Origin: Tribonema minus
Lineage: Eukaryota > Sar > Xanthophyceae > Tribonematales > Tribonemataceae
Length of the DNA: 64,000 nucleotides
NCBI GenBank assembly: GCA_017506865.1
Contig: JAFCMP010000434.1
Span: forward strand, 1 to 64,000
Direction of reading: 5' to 3'
The notes beneath the pieces were generated by a model. The model had not been told where the DNA came from, ran no database searches, and saw only the letters and a program-made list of their open reading frames with translations. Below, in pieces: positions 1-11,500 of this stretch. The stretch's first letter is position 1. Each line of letters opens with the position of its first letter. A program made the position numbers and the translations under genes.

Positions 1-240
1 GCCGACAGCTAACCCTAATAGTAACCCTAACCACGCTGACGGCCTGTTTCAACGAGAAGCTCGCCTGGCACACACGACTCATCTGACTGTCATGAACTGC
101 CAGTTTCACATGAGGATGTCGTGCTGAAGTGCCCATGTGCATGGCCCCTTGCCTGGGATGCGTGCTGCACCAGGATTAGGTGTAGGGGTAGGGTTTAGGG
201 CTTAAAACAGGGGCTAGGGTCAGGTTTAGCGTTAGAGTTT
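1..240. repeat. Scattered telomere-like CCCTAA/TTAGGG remnants at left edge
   Basis: Degenerate CCCTAA motifs occur at about 10-31 and degenerate TTAGGG motifs at about 175-237, in mixed orientation. They are too irregular for a chromosome end and match interstitial tracts elsewhere in the window. Confidence 0.5.
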
Positions 241-282
241 AGTGCCAGTGGGTGGCGTCTGTGTGACGCGATGGCGTCCCTG

Positions 283-328
283 TGCGTCTGCCACAGGGTG
301 CTGGGCAATTGCCACAGTGACAGCACTT
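283..328 (+). repeat. Decayed upstream copy of the acceptor and exon start at 473
   Basis: The stretch around 'ccacagggtgctgggcaat' matches the acceptor and first ~35 bases of the exon at 473 ('gccgcagggtcctgggcaa', then a shared 'gacagca'). It has diverged and no longer encodes the same peptide. It belongs to the class of junction-spanning copies lying 5' of exons. Confidence 0.5.
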
Positions 329-472
329 TTCTGCTTCAGCCAACACATTGCCGAAAGGCGTTCCGATGCACCAACACGTGCTGACTTCAACAGCAAGACC
401 AATTTCAAGTAGCAGATCCAGCACAAAATGCGTCTTCAACTTGTTCCCCCCCCCACCTTGTCTCCGCCGCAG

Positions 473-665
473 GGTCCTGGGCAACTACTATGGGGACAGC
501 AACGCCGCCGCCGCCGCCGCTGCCGCCGCGTCGCCGAACGGCGTGCCGATGCAGCGGCGCGCACCTGCCGGCAGCAGCGCGAGCGCAGGCGTCGCGGGGC
601 GGGATGTACGCGTTGAACGCCCTGTTAGCGACCAGGCGCGCGGCAGCCGCTTCTACACGCCGTGA
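473..665 (+). CDS. Terminal coding exon of an unidentified gene (5' part outside window)
   Basis: A consensus acceptor (tctccgccgcag) precedes an open frame that starts VLGNYYGDS, runs through a nine-Ala stretch and a Gly/Arg/Ser-rich tail, and ends in RFYTP with a TGA stop at 663-665. The frame opens in phase 2, so a preceding exon must donate two bases. No family is recognised and the tail looks disordered. Support comes from codon composition, the acceptor, and a decayed copy of the acceptor plus exon start at about 283-325, the same junction duplication seen around well-proven exons elsewhere in the window. It could be a chance frame, but the repeated junction argues for a real exon. Confidence 0.45.
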
Positions 666-3122
666 GCGGGGGCGTTTTGGCCACGGCTGCCGTCGCGTCA
701 CAGAGCTTTAGGCAGCCAAATGGGGGGGGGGGTGGGGGGCGGGGGGGGGGGGGGGGGGGGTTGCACGTGATAGGGCGGGAAGAACCCACTGAGAAGCCTG
801 GGCACGTAATGTACTTCAAGTAGTTGAAGTGTTGCAGACGGCATCCTTGAAGGGATGGGTGATTTCAAGGGCGGCGCGGGGGGGGGGGGGGGGGGGGGGG
901 GCATCAGGGGTGATACAGGCAGTAGTCAACGGTGTGCAAAATCAGCTTTTGAGCGTAAGGCGCCAACAGCTCCTCCATGTGTTGTGCTGCTGTAGTCACT
1001 GCATACACTTGACAAATGTTGCTTTACACGAGGCGACCTTGCTGCAGCGATAGCCGCTGCTGCCTAGGATACAACGTGCGTCTGCAAATTTTTGGTCGGT
1101 ATCGTGGGTATTGCTGTGGCGGCACCGGAGGTCGTGTGCGCTCAAATCCTCATGTGCACGTTTGGTTACAGATTCCTGTGCCTTTACAGGACTGTAATAG
1201 TACATCGTCTGGAGACAACAATGTCTGTCGCGTGTGCGATTTCGTCTTATCGGTGCCCTTGCTTCTTTTGCTCAACACCACTGCCACTTGTTCACATGAA
1301 GAATGCCTGGCAAAGGTGCACTTCAGGTGTGTCTTGCCTTGGCGCTTGATGCTTGTTTTTAAGTCGATAAACCATGGCATGTTGACCAATTGTTAGGTGG
1401 TACACTTGCACAACACTAGCAGTTGGTAAAGACAAGAAGATGAGGCACTGAAACCAGCAGGCGAGTGGAGGTTCTCCTTCTTGCGCTAGTGATGCTCAGA
1501 AGCATGTTGTGCAAAATGCAAATGCCATGACGTACTACGCGTGCATGCGCACCTTTGCACCTTAGGTCACCATCAAAGCAGGCAGCTTCCAAGCAATTGA
1601 TTTTGTTGCGGCCAGAGGCACCGTTAAAGGCGGAGCTTGCCTCAACTTGTGGCTTCATGCAAACATTTTTGTTGGTGGGCACAAAATGCATACGCAGTAA
1701 GGCTGTGCCCCCCGCCACTCCCCGAAGTGCAATGCATGTACGCTACTACTGACAACTGATGTTGAACCGTATATTCCACTAGTTCGAGCCTTGAGAGCAC
1801 ACTACAAGGTCTGTGATGTGGACGATTGCCATGCTAGTCAGCAAGGTGTCTGTGCCTAACACTGCAAGGCATACCAAACGCTTGTAAAGTTCGTCTGTGC
1901 CTGGCCCCTCTGTGCACTGGCAAAATTTTTACTGTTAGGGCATGGCAAAAAGCAACGTCAATCAATTTCGCCACATGCTACCATTCATTCATCTACCAGC
2001 AGTTGATCTTGTCAAGAGCAATTACTGCAACAAATATCAATCATCACCATGCGCGGTCAGGTGAGAGCTAAGTATACGAGCTGGGACTGAATGCATTTGT
2101 AGCATAAAAAGCAGCACAGCTGGCGCTGAGAGGTGCAAAATGGCATGCATGCACAGGCAGCAGCAGGGCAGAGACATGCGAAGGACGCGCGTACATGTCC
2201 CTGATGCTCCAAACACACGCGGTATGTCATTACGAGAGGATGCAAATGTGAGTGTGAAGGAGGCAGTGCACAGCCTAGCCAGCAGCGCAGCGGCAGAGCA
2301 CATGCCAGCGCCCGTGACATTATCCGAGAATCGGCGCCGCGCACACCAGCTTCACGGGCAGCAGCGGTTGACATGGTACATGTGCCCCTGCTTGTCTGAT
2401 GATAACGATGGGGGGGGGGGGGGGGGGGGGGAAGCAGCCCGTTCTGCCAACTCGAAGAGAGAAAACTGGCGCGTGTGTCTGCTGCCCCCCCCGGAGTATG
2501 TGGTGGCGCGCTGCGACTAGGTTCTTAATCTAAGGCCATCGCGCTCTGCTCTGCCAGCAGCGACCACTTCAATGCGACACCCGCCCGCTGCTCCGCAGGG
2601 CATCAGCTATGGAAGCTGGCACATGCAACTGCGTTTATATCCGTACCTACATACGTGAAATCCAGACACGTGAACACACACAAGCGGTTTACACCCAGCC
2701 CCCTTTGGTTTCTGCCATCATGACTCTACGCCTACTGCGAGCGGCTGCGCGTGCATGCACCCAAGATGTAATGCCTGACTGACTGTGCAGGCCGTCCACT
2801 AATAGCAAGTGAAGTGGCTGGGGTATTGTCACAACAGTGCCGGTAGCATGCCTGATATAGCTGGCGAGCAGCATTGCTTCGCCACAGCCGACCAGCACTG
2901 CCGTCATCACCACCACTGCTGCAGCTGACGCTGCAGCTGCCGCCGCCGCCGCTGCTGCTGCCGCCGCCACTGCTGCTGCGCTTCAGCGACGAGCGGCAGC
3001 GCAACGCCAGTGCAACAGCGACAGCCTGCTCCTCCTCAATACTGCTGCCATAAACCGTTGCCGCCGCGGCCGATGCCACCGCTGCCGCCGCCGCCGCCGC
3101 CGCCGCCGCTACTGCTGCCCTC

Positions 3123-3161
<39 letters not shown>

Positions 3162-3247
3162 TGTAACATGCAGCGGCGGCGGAGGTGGCAGCATCTGCCC
3201 GTGAGACACCACCCGAGCTCCCTCCTGCGCCAACCAACGCCGCGCGC
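666..3247. other. Intergenic region with long G runs; no convincing gene
   Basis: I see no supported coding exon here. The region holds long G homopolymers (about 721-760, 878-900, 2411-2431), a GCC/GCT-rich stretch at about 2930-3175 that makes spurious poly-Ala frames, and otherwise ordinary unique DNA. Its right part should contain the 3' UTR of the minus-strand gene ending at 3248. A TGTAA motif (the usual chlorophyte poly(A) signal) lies on the minus strand near 2688. Confidence 0.5.
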
Positions 3248-5217
3248 CTAGTCATCGAGCTCAAACTTGAACTGGTCGACGACCTCCGCGCGCGCCTCGA
3301 GGTACGCGTCTCGCAGCGCATCGCCGAGCCCGCGCGCGCGCGCCGCCAGCTCGTCCGCGCCGCCGCGCGCCGCCGCCGCCGCGTCGTGCTGCGCCTGCGC
3401 GCCTCCGAGCGCGACGGCCAGAGGCTCGCGCCAATGCCGCGCACGCGCGCGCCCAGCCCCTCCGCCGACTCCTTCGCCTTCGCCTCCGCCGCCGCCGCCT
3501 TCGCCGCTATCGTCTCCTGCGCCTCCTCGGTCGCGTCAGGGCCGGACTTGGCGGAGCTCCAGAAGCTGCGCGCGCGCCCCGCGACACCGTCCGCTGACTC
3601 CTTCGCCTTCGCCTCCGCGGCGCGCCCCTTGGAAGCGATCTGCTGCTGAGCCTCCTGCGCGTTGTCGGCTGCCTGGTCGGCGCCCGATTTGGCGCCGCCC
3701 CAGAGCGAAGAGCCTAGGCTGCGCGCGCGGTCCCCCACACTGTCGGCGGACTCCTTTGCCTTCGCCTCAGCGGCACGCCCCTTTGACGCGATCTGCTGCT
3801 GAGCCTCCTGAGCATTGTCGGCGGCTTGGTCGGCGCCTGATTTGGCGCCGCCCCAGAGCGAAGAGCCCAGGCTGCGCACGCTCGCGCCGGCACCCGCGGC
3901 GGTATCCTTCGCCTTCGTTTCTGCAGCGCGCCCCTTGGAGGCGATCTGCTGCTGCGCCTCCTGAGCGCTGTCAGCGGCTTGGTCGGCGCCTGATTTGGCG
4001 CCGCCCCAGAGCGAAGAGCCCAGGCTGCGCACACTCGCGCCGGCGCCCGCAGCGGACTCCTTCGCCTTCGCCTCCGCCTGTGCCGCCTTCGCTGCTATCT
4101 TGTCCTGCGCCTCCTCGGTCTGGTCGGGGCCCGACGTAGCAGAGCTCCAGAGGCCGCGCGCGCGTCCCGCGACACCGTCCGCGGTCTCCTTCGCCTTCGC
4201 CTCCGCAGCGCGCCCCTTGGAAGCGATCTGCTGCTGAGCCTCCTGAGCGCTGTCAGCCGCCTGGTCGGCGCCCGATTTGGCGCCGCCCCAGAGCGAGGAG
4301 CCCAGGTTACGCGCGCGGTCTCCCACGCCCGCAGCGGACTCCTTCGCCTTCGCCTCTGCAGCGCGCCCCTTGGAGGCGATCTGCTGCTGCGCCTCCTGAG
4401 CGTTGTCAGAGGCCTGGTCGGCGCCGGATTTGGCGCCGCCCCAGAGCGAGGAACCCAGGTTGCGTGCGCGCCCGGCGATGCCATCCGCGGTCTCCTTTGC
4501 CTTCGCCTCGGCAGCGCGCCCCTTCGACGCCGCGTGCGCCTGAGCCTCCTCCGCCTGCTCAGGGCCCACCTTGGGGCTCCAGAACGAGGAGCTCATCCGC
4601 GCCCCCAATCCCGCAGCGGCATCCTTGACGGAAGCCTCCGCAGCGCCAGCCTTCTGGGTGGCCTTGTCCTTTGCCTCGTCCGCCTTGTCCTCGCCCAGCT
4701 GCAGGGGCCAGAAGCGGCGCTTCTCGCTGGTAGGGGTCGATGGGGGCTCAGTGCGTGCCGATCCCGCGTCCTTGTTTCCACGTGGCGAGAAGAAGTGCTT
4801 GCCAGTGGTTGGCTCTTCAGTGGGCGCTGTCGGCGTGTCGGTGGCGCTGGATGGGGCGGAGGGGAGGCGCCAATACTCCTGGCGGGCGCCCCACCAAAAC
4901 AGCAGCGTCAGCAGGCAGGCGATGAACATCCTCAGATTGGGAGGATGGTCCCATTTGTCTTCGTCGGCTGCCTGCCTGGGTTGCAGCTCGACGGCAGGCG
5001 AAACGGAAGCGGTGGCCACAGGCTCGTTTGCGCCATCGTCGTCGGAGCCATCGCTCGTTTCAACCTCCACAGGCGCTGACTTGACGACAGGAGAGAGCGG
5101 CTCAGATACGATTCTGGCTTTTTTGCCATTGGAAGCGGCGGTGCCGGCACTAGAGATCGGCGCGGCTTGCAGGTCCCCTGCCAGGGCTGCGCCAGTGGTT
5201 GCAGTCGTGTCTGTCAT
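3248..5217 (-). CDS. Membrane-anchored protein with LEA-like 51-residue repeats
   Basis: About 656 residues. I start at the ATG at 5217 (MTDTTATTG); an in-frame upstream ATG at 5322 would add 35 less typical residues. Residues ~1-94 are acidic and low-complexity, residues ~95-111 (FIACLLTLLFWW) are a likely membrane segment, and the rest is Ala/Lys/Glu-rich repeats, each carrying a version of SLGSSLWGGAKSGADQA and KGRAAEAKAKE. The composition resembles group-3 LEA and lipid-droplet amphipathic repeat proteins, so coating a membrane or desiccation protection is plausible but inferred. The frame breaks near 3430. Past that point the neighbouring frame gives a coherent tail ending VDQFKFELDD and a TAG at 3248-3250, so one G seems to be missing after the last SLW. 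No introns are needed. Confidence 0.75.
3420..4640 (-). repeat. 153-bp in-frame tandem repeats of the LEA-like gene
   Basis: The motif 'ggcgccgccccagagcga' recurs at about 3691, 3844 and 3997, exactly 153 bp apart, and again further right. Each unit encodes 51 residues. About nine units can be counted in the protein; some have the alternative core SSAKSGPD in place of SSLWGGAKSGAD, implying two subtypes and past unit duplication. Confidence 0.85.
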
Positions 5218-5870
5218 CTTCGACAATGTCTTCTTGTGGTCTGTGCCCTGTGTGCTGCTTTGCTGTCGAGGAATCCACACTTGTCGGAACAACCAAAAAA
5301 CTTCCTCAGACTTCAAGTGCAAGCCAAGTGATCTGGGAAAAACTGGGGGTGTTCAAGTCGTTCTCCTTTGTTTACAAATATTTAAATTGACAAAGGATGA
5401 TGGGATTGTGCTACTTTGCATCCTTGTTGTCGACTTCCATGAGAGGCTGCTCTATAAAAAACGCAACAAGCAGGGCTTCTTTTGAGGTGATGCACGTGTA
5501 TGAGGAGCGGGCAGGTGCTCAGCAGCAGTGCTCACTTTCCTGGCGGCCGCTTTCAGGTAGATGACCAAACATGACGGTGACGCCATTGGCAAGGTCACTG
5601 AGGCCTGTCAGTACAGTCGCTACATTCCTTCACCAAGATTGCACCTGCACGGCACCGACTACACAACATGTTGCATCACCGTTTTCCTTGGCCACCATGG
5701 ATTCTATTTATTGAAATGTTCTGCACACATGTCTGATCTGATTGAATGTCATGGGCATTCATGCAGCAGCCCCTCCTGTCCCCAGCTCGAGCTCAAAACA
5801 CGTGGCGTTGGGAAGTGCAGTCAGTGACGTGATTAAGGGTCATTAAATGGCCGTCAGCGCTTTTATGCTG
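5218..5870. promoter_or_regulatory. Upstream region of the LEA-like gene
   Basis: This is the 5' flank of the minus-strand gene. AT-rich stretches at about 5372-5395 and 5450-5465 (tctataaaaaacg) are possible core-promoter elements on position and composition only. No coding exon is seen. Confidence 0.3.
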
Positions 5871-5879
5871 CTGAGTCAT

Positions 5880-8060
5880 TCCTAGGGACGAAGTCACTAG
5901 GTCTCCGTTTGCACATCGTGCAAAAGACCCAAAATCGCAACAACTTCTGAACTAGAAGCCTGTTTCTCATCCTGTTTGGTGCATGGTACAGACAATACTG
6001 TTAGGTATAATGATGATGCAACAGATCTGCAGCAGACCATTTGTGTGATGCTGTGGGTAATTACAAAGCCTCAAAATAAGGTTTTTGAAGTGTGTGTCCA
6101 CCGAAAACCCGATAATTGTCGCCGGTATTGATGACACCCGAAGCAGCTATCACCACTGGCGAGGCGCAAGCAGACTGTGTAGTGGAGGAGGATGGTCTTC
6201 AAGCAAGTGATGAGGCTAGCTTAACGAGTATGTAGGCGCGCGCAGCAGAAAGAAGCAGCAGCCCGGTGCGGTACAGCTCGCGGAGGACTGTCTGTGGAGC
6301 TGCCTGAGCGAGGCACGGCAACCTAACGCAGCACGCGAGAGCAGGTGCCGAGTGAGGTGCAGCAACAGCCCTTGCTCCATGGTGAGCAGTGCTGACCCAC
6401 GTGTGGCAGCAAGTGGTGCTGGTGAAAGCAATTTGACCCATGCATTGGCGAAGCAGCACCTGAGCACCGGTGTAGCTTGTGAATGTCCAATCAAGACCTG
6501 CTGAGCATGACTAGGCTCAGCTACCACACACATGTCTGCAGCATACGCCCCAATGCAGCTGTGGAACAAGCTGTATCCATCGAGCGAGAGTGTGTCTTAT
6601 GCAACTGTATCTCGGGCACCAGGTTCGGATTTCAGTGTCTGTTGCGACGATGGGCCGCTGCAGGCAATAACAAGGTAAAGCTACTCGACAAGCAGGAGGA
6701 GCACAATAATGCTGGTTCCGGTGACTTGAAGATATGCAGTAAATGGTGATTGACTTGGCAGCCCATCAGCGATGAACCTCCATAGCTGGTGCTTGCCAAC
6801 TGTTCGCAACGGCAACTGGCCTGGCCGGCGGAAACTGAAGCCATAATTCAACAAACGAGTTCGAGGCTTGCAGATCTGTATGCTGTCAAGGCGAGCAGTG
6901 AGCACGCAGCAGACTGCGATTATTGACTTGGCATTCCATCAGCCATGAATTTTCCATTGCTCAGCCTGGTACTTGCCAACTGACAGTGTTTGCAGCGGCG
7001 ACTGGCTTGGGCTGGCTGCAGCTGAAGAAATGTGCAACATGCGAGGCGTGCAGAGCTGCCAGTGCATGCTGTCACACTGGGCCGTGTATGCAGTGAGCAC
7101 GCATCAGGTTGCGGTCGGTTAAATTGGCGACTCATGAGCATTGAACTGCCGTGGCCGGTCCTTGCCGCCTTTTTCGATGGTGACTGCCTTGGGCTGACTG
7201 CAGCTGAAGACATATGCAACATGCGAGGCTTGCGGAGCTGCCTGTGCATGCTGTCACACTGGGCCATGCATGCAGTGAGCACGCAGCAAGTTGTGCTCGG
7301 TTGACTTGGCTCGTCGTGAGCATTGGACTGCCATCTGGCAGCAGGTGCCATGGCAATGCATTCTTCAAGAGGCCAGGTGCTTCCAACAACGCACTGGTGT
7401 CAACAGCATCATGTGGTAGGAGAGCAGCTGAGGCGCAGACCAAGCTGGCACAGCAGGACGTGATAGCACACTTCTGATATCGCCATAAAACCTGCATGGA
7501 GTAAGTGCATTCCTCTGGACAGTGTATGCGTTTGAAGCTACATAATGTGGTATCAACAATCATGACATACAATGTTTCATTTTGTGCTGAACTCCTGCTT
7601 TGCCCTGCTTGCCAACATACACATCTGCAGTGTGCAATGACGCAGCGTCGGGTGTGGCTTTGCCTTTGATAACCCCAGGCGGTGGAGCAGTCATCACAGA
7701 ACTCACAGTGGAGTCGTGCAGCCCTCCAAACGCACGAAATGGCTGCTTGCCTGCAGCTCAGTGTGGCTGAAATTTGCACTTCAAGTCTCTCAAGTTTAGG
7801 GGAAAGTTATGCTCCCGTGTTGTTTTGCAACCACTGACAGCTTCAAAGTTTTGGGCATTTGTAAGATATTACTTCTTTCATTGCACACATTGTCACATGT
7901 GCCGCCTCCTGTGCCCTGCTTCCTCTGCTGCTGTTCACTGACAACGGTGTGCCTGTCTGCATGGCCAGCTTTCCAACATGTTTGCAATTCAACAACCCTG
8001 CCAACAAATTCCACAGCTTGTGACAAACACAATGCCTTGTTGCTTTTTGTAGCACCATGG
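5880..8060 (+). mobile_element. Decayed mobile-element copy A (inverted sister at 52210-54540)
   Basis: Long blocks match the reverse complement of 52290-54050 in the same order. Matching pairs include 5885-6130 with 53790-54045, 6230-6440 with 53450-53640, 7490-7650 with 52420-52550, and 7920-8040 with 52290-52400. The left boundary is near cctagggacgaag at 5882. Copy A carries an extra block at about 7650-7920. Divergence and many stops show that it is old and non-coding. The original coding capacity is better seen in copy B. I cannot assign a class because no transposase motif or clear terminal repeat is visible. Confidence 0.65.
6740..7300 (+). repeat. ~180-bp tandem repeats inside mobile element A
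   Basis: Three diverged units start near 6750, 6930 and 7115. Each contains a 'gacttggc' start, a 'cttgccaactg' block, an 'atgcgaggcttgc' block and 'gcagtgagcacgcagca'. Related units occur at 52760-53190 in the inverted sister copy, so the array predates their separation. Confidence 0.7.
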
Positions 8061-8583
8061 TGCGCTCTATCTGCACGCGTCCCTAGGACTCTCCCCCAGC
8101 CCGCAGGGCTATTATGCATGTGCATTGCAGTAGACCCACGAAAAAACGCTGTCGCGATCGATGTCAGTATGCCATGACTCATAAGGTGAACATGGGGAAG
8201 CCCACTGCCCTCTGTCACAACGAATGTCAGCAAGCGAATCTCACCGACCCGTTGCTATCTTCCAGTACCTGATGTGCCTCTGAAATTTATGCCTTGTTCA
8301 AGCCCACAAGAAACTTCAAGTTCTTTCTTCAAAACTTCAACTCATCGAACTTGAGTTGCAGTTGACATTCCGCACTGGATTATCTCGACACGAGGTGTGC
8401 TGGGGTGGTGAAAACTGCACCCCAACAGAACCTGCAGAGCAAATACCGCAGCAGCAGCACCAGCGATCCCTCTGCAGTGAGACGAAAAGCGCTGCTCAGA
8501 AAGGATAGCAGGCGAGAACAACATCCCAAAAGCGAGAACAGCATCCGAGCCCAAGCGCGCCAGTGGCAAAGCCACCTGCAATC

Positions 8584-11500
8584 ATGTTCTTGCGCCTGGC
8601 TTCCAAAGCCGCCTCCACGGTGATGGATACAGCACGAGCTGTCAGCGAAGTGGTGGCACCTGTGAGTGCACGAATCCAAATGAGTTGAAGTTTCTCGAGC
8701 TTGAAACAGTCTCTCAGGCTTAGCTTGCAATGTGCATTTTCGACTCAGTCTTCTTGTCAAACAATTCAACCACTTATCCTGCTCCTGTCCGTTCCAGGTG
8801 GTGGCAGAGGTGATCAACAGCGACACCGACGAAGGCGACCAGCAGGACGCTGACGATGCGCGTCACTACGAGCAACAGGAGTTCCAGGACCAGAGACCAC
8901 TGACATCTCCTTACTCGAGGTCTCGGACTGATTGGAATGCGGCAGATGAGGGTGATGCCTCTTGTTACGGCGAGGGGAGGGGCAGTGACGCTCCAGAACG
9001 CTGGCATCAGCAGCAGCTGTTGCAGCAGCAGCAGCAGCAGCAGGCGCAAGGGTGGGAGCAGGCGCAACAGCAACAGCAGCAGCAGCAGCAGCAGCAGCTG
9101 GCTGGGTCACCTCAGTTATATGGGGCCGACACGGCATCGCGGGCATATGAGGAGCAGCAGCAGCATCATGAGCAGCAGTATCACGCACAGCAGCAGTATC
9201 AGCGCCAAGGCGTCAGCTCGCCAGCAGCGCAGCAGCAGGCGCCACACGGGCAGTGGCCTCATGATGACGGCGTCAATGCACGTGCTGCCAGCAGCCCAGC
9301 TGCGCGGCAGCATGGCAGCTCCGTTGAAATCAGTGATGGCCAATTTACCCAGGACGCACACGAGCGCCAATCAGTAGAAAGTGATGCCAGCACTGGCCGC
9401 TATGGTGATGGCCACGCAGCAAGCCCCGTTGGCATCGGCGCTCATCACCCGTCGATGAAGCAAGGAGCAGACTACGGCAGCGCTGACGTGGCTGACCATG
9501 CGGCCAATCATGGCGACGACGCAATGCGACAGAGGATGTCGAGCGCTGCCTCATCCGATGTCAGCCACACCGCCAGCCCTGCCGCCGCGCCGTTCTTTGC
9601 CGCACCTCAATCAGATGAGCAGCACCAGCAGCAGCAGCAGCTGCTGCTGCAGCAGCATCAGCAGCAGGTTCAGCGGCTGCAAGCGCAGCATCAGCAGGGG
9701 CTGGCTGCGCGCGACGCTGCGGCGTGCGACGCGGCGGCGTCCGCCGCTCAGCACAGGGCGCGGCAGCTGGAGGATGAAGCGGCGGCGCTCAGGTCCGGCG
9801 CCGCCGCGGCGCAGCGCCGCGCCCGTGAACTTCAACTTGAAGTTGAAGGCCTCCGAGCTGAAGTTGAGGGCCTGCGCGGCGCCAACGCGCGCCTGCGCGA
9901 CGACCTTGCGCAGTTCGAGTCCAATTTCCAGGACTCCGCGCACCACCTGCAGTCCCTCGTGCACGAGCGCGATCGCGAGCTGGCGGCGCTGCGCGCGGCG
10001 AGCGGCGCCGAGGCAGCAGCGGCGGCGGCGGCGGCGGCAGCGACGGCGGCGGACGTGGCGACAGCGCGGCAGGAGGCTGCTGCGCTGCGGCAGCAGGTCG
10101 GGGACTTGATGGCCGCGGCCGCTGCTGAGCCTGATGCAGCTGTGGCGGTGAAAGAGGCGCAGGCAGCGGCGGCGGCGGCGCGCGCGGAGGCGGCGGCGCT
10201 GCAGCGGCAGTTGGCGTCCGCTGCTGCTGACGCGGATTCCGGGCAGCGGCGGCGTGGCGGCAGCGGAGGCGGCGGCAGCAGCGGCGCGTGCGGAGGCGGC
10301 AGCGCTGCGGCAACAGGTGCAGGAACTGTCCGCGGCGGCAGACGCGGAGCGCGGGACTGCAGCAGCAGCGGCGGCAGCAGCGGCGGCAGCGGCGGAGGCA
10401 GCGGCGGCAGCACTGGAGCAGGCACGCGCGGAAGCGGCGGCGGCGCACGCGGACGCTGAGTCGCTGCGGCACGCAATGGAGGAGGCTGTGAGGGGGGTGG
10501 GGGAGGGGGGAGGGGGGGAGGGTTGGGGGCGGCGCGCCTGGGGGAGGAGATCAGGGGCAGGCGCGTGCTGATTGCGGCGCTGGCGGGAAACTATTCTGCC
10601 GGCGAGACGCAGCGCATGGAGGTGGAGTCGCTGTCAAATCAGGTGAGGGCGCTGATGCCTCACGCGCGTGTGCGTGTGAACTGCTGAGGAAACGGCTGGT
10701 GAAGTGGTGCTGTGCACCTGGCGGCGATCGGGCTTGCCTGGCTGGGACTGAGCAGAGCCCAGTGACATTTCCAGACGGTGAAAAGCATAGTGTGCTGGCC
10801 ATGATCCCATGTTCAGGTTATCGATGTTCGGCCACAACTCAGCGTACTCATAGCAGTGCCGTAAATCGCATCGCCTACAGTAGCAGCCACCCCTAACCCA
10901 GCCCGTACACGCGCATTTCATACACTGTGGTGTGCTTTCTGAAGGGTTAGGGGTACGGTTTGCATCGGCATTAGCGTTAGGGTTTGCCGCGACAAGCATG
11001 CGTAGACAACACTTCTCAATGATGCAAGCACCTCAGGGCACGGCTGCGCTTGCTGTGTCCTCGTCCCCGCAATGGCGCCGAGCACTGAAACAACATCAGG
11101 TTCACGCAACATTGCCGCCACCTCGTGCTGCGCCACTTACCCTAACCCTAACTGCGCACCTGCGCGCCGCCAGGTCTCGCGCCTCCACGCTCAGCTGCAG
11201 CACAAGGACGTCATCCTGCGCGCCCTCCAGGCGCAGCTGCACAGCGCAGAAGGCGCCGCGGCCGCCACCGCCGGCGACGCTGCCGCCGTGCACGCCCCCG
11301 GTGCTGCGCACCACGACGCGGACATGAACGGCAGCGCAGCGGCGCCGTGCAGCAGCAGCAGCAGCGCCGGCGACGGTGCCTTGGACTGTCGCGCTGCCGC
11401 CGAAAAGCCTGCAGATACGGCTGTGGATGAAATTGTCAGCAGCGGCGCCGCCGCCGCCACCGAGCTCGCCAGGCTGCGCAGCGAGCTGGCAGAGGCTACT

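Noticed and set aside
3010-3204. Poly-Ala/poly-Pro open frames on both strands at 2.7-3.2 kb
   Set aside because: They come from GCC/GCT trinucleotide runs that stay open in every frame; no start context, splice sites or conserved motif.
3267-4139. Long plus-strand frame opposite the LEA-like gene
   Set aside because: It is the antisense of GC-rich 153-bp repeats, Arg/Pro-rich in a way typical of shadow frames; the minus strand gives the coherent protein.
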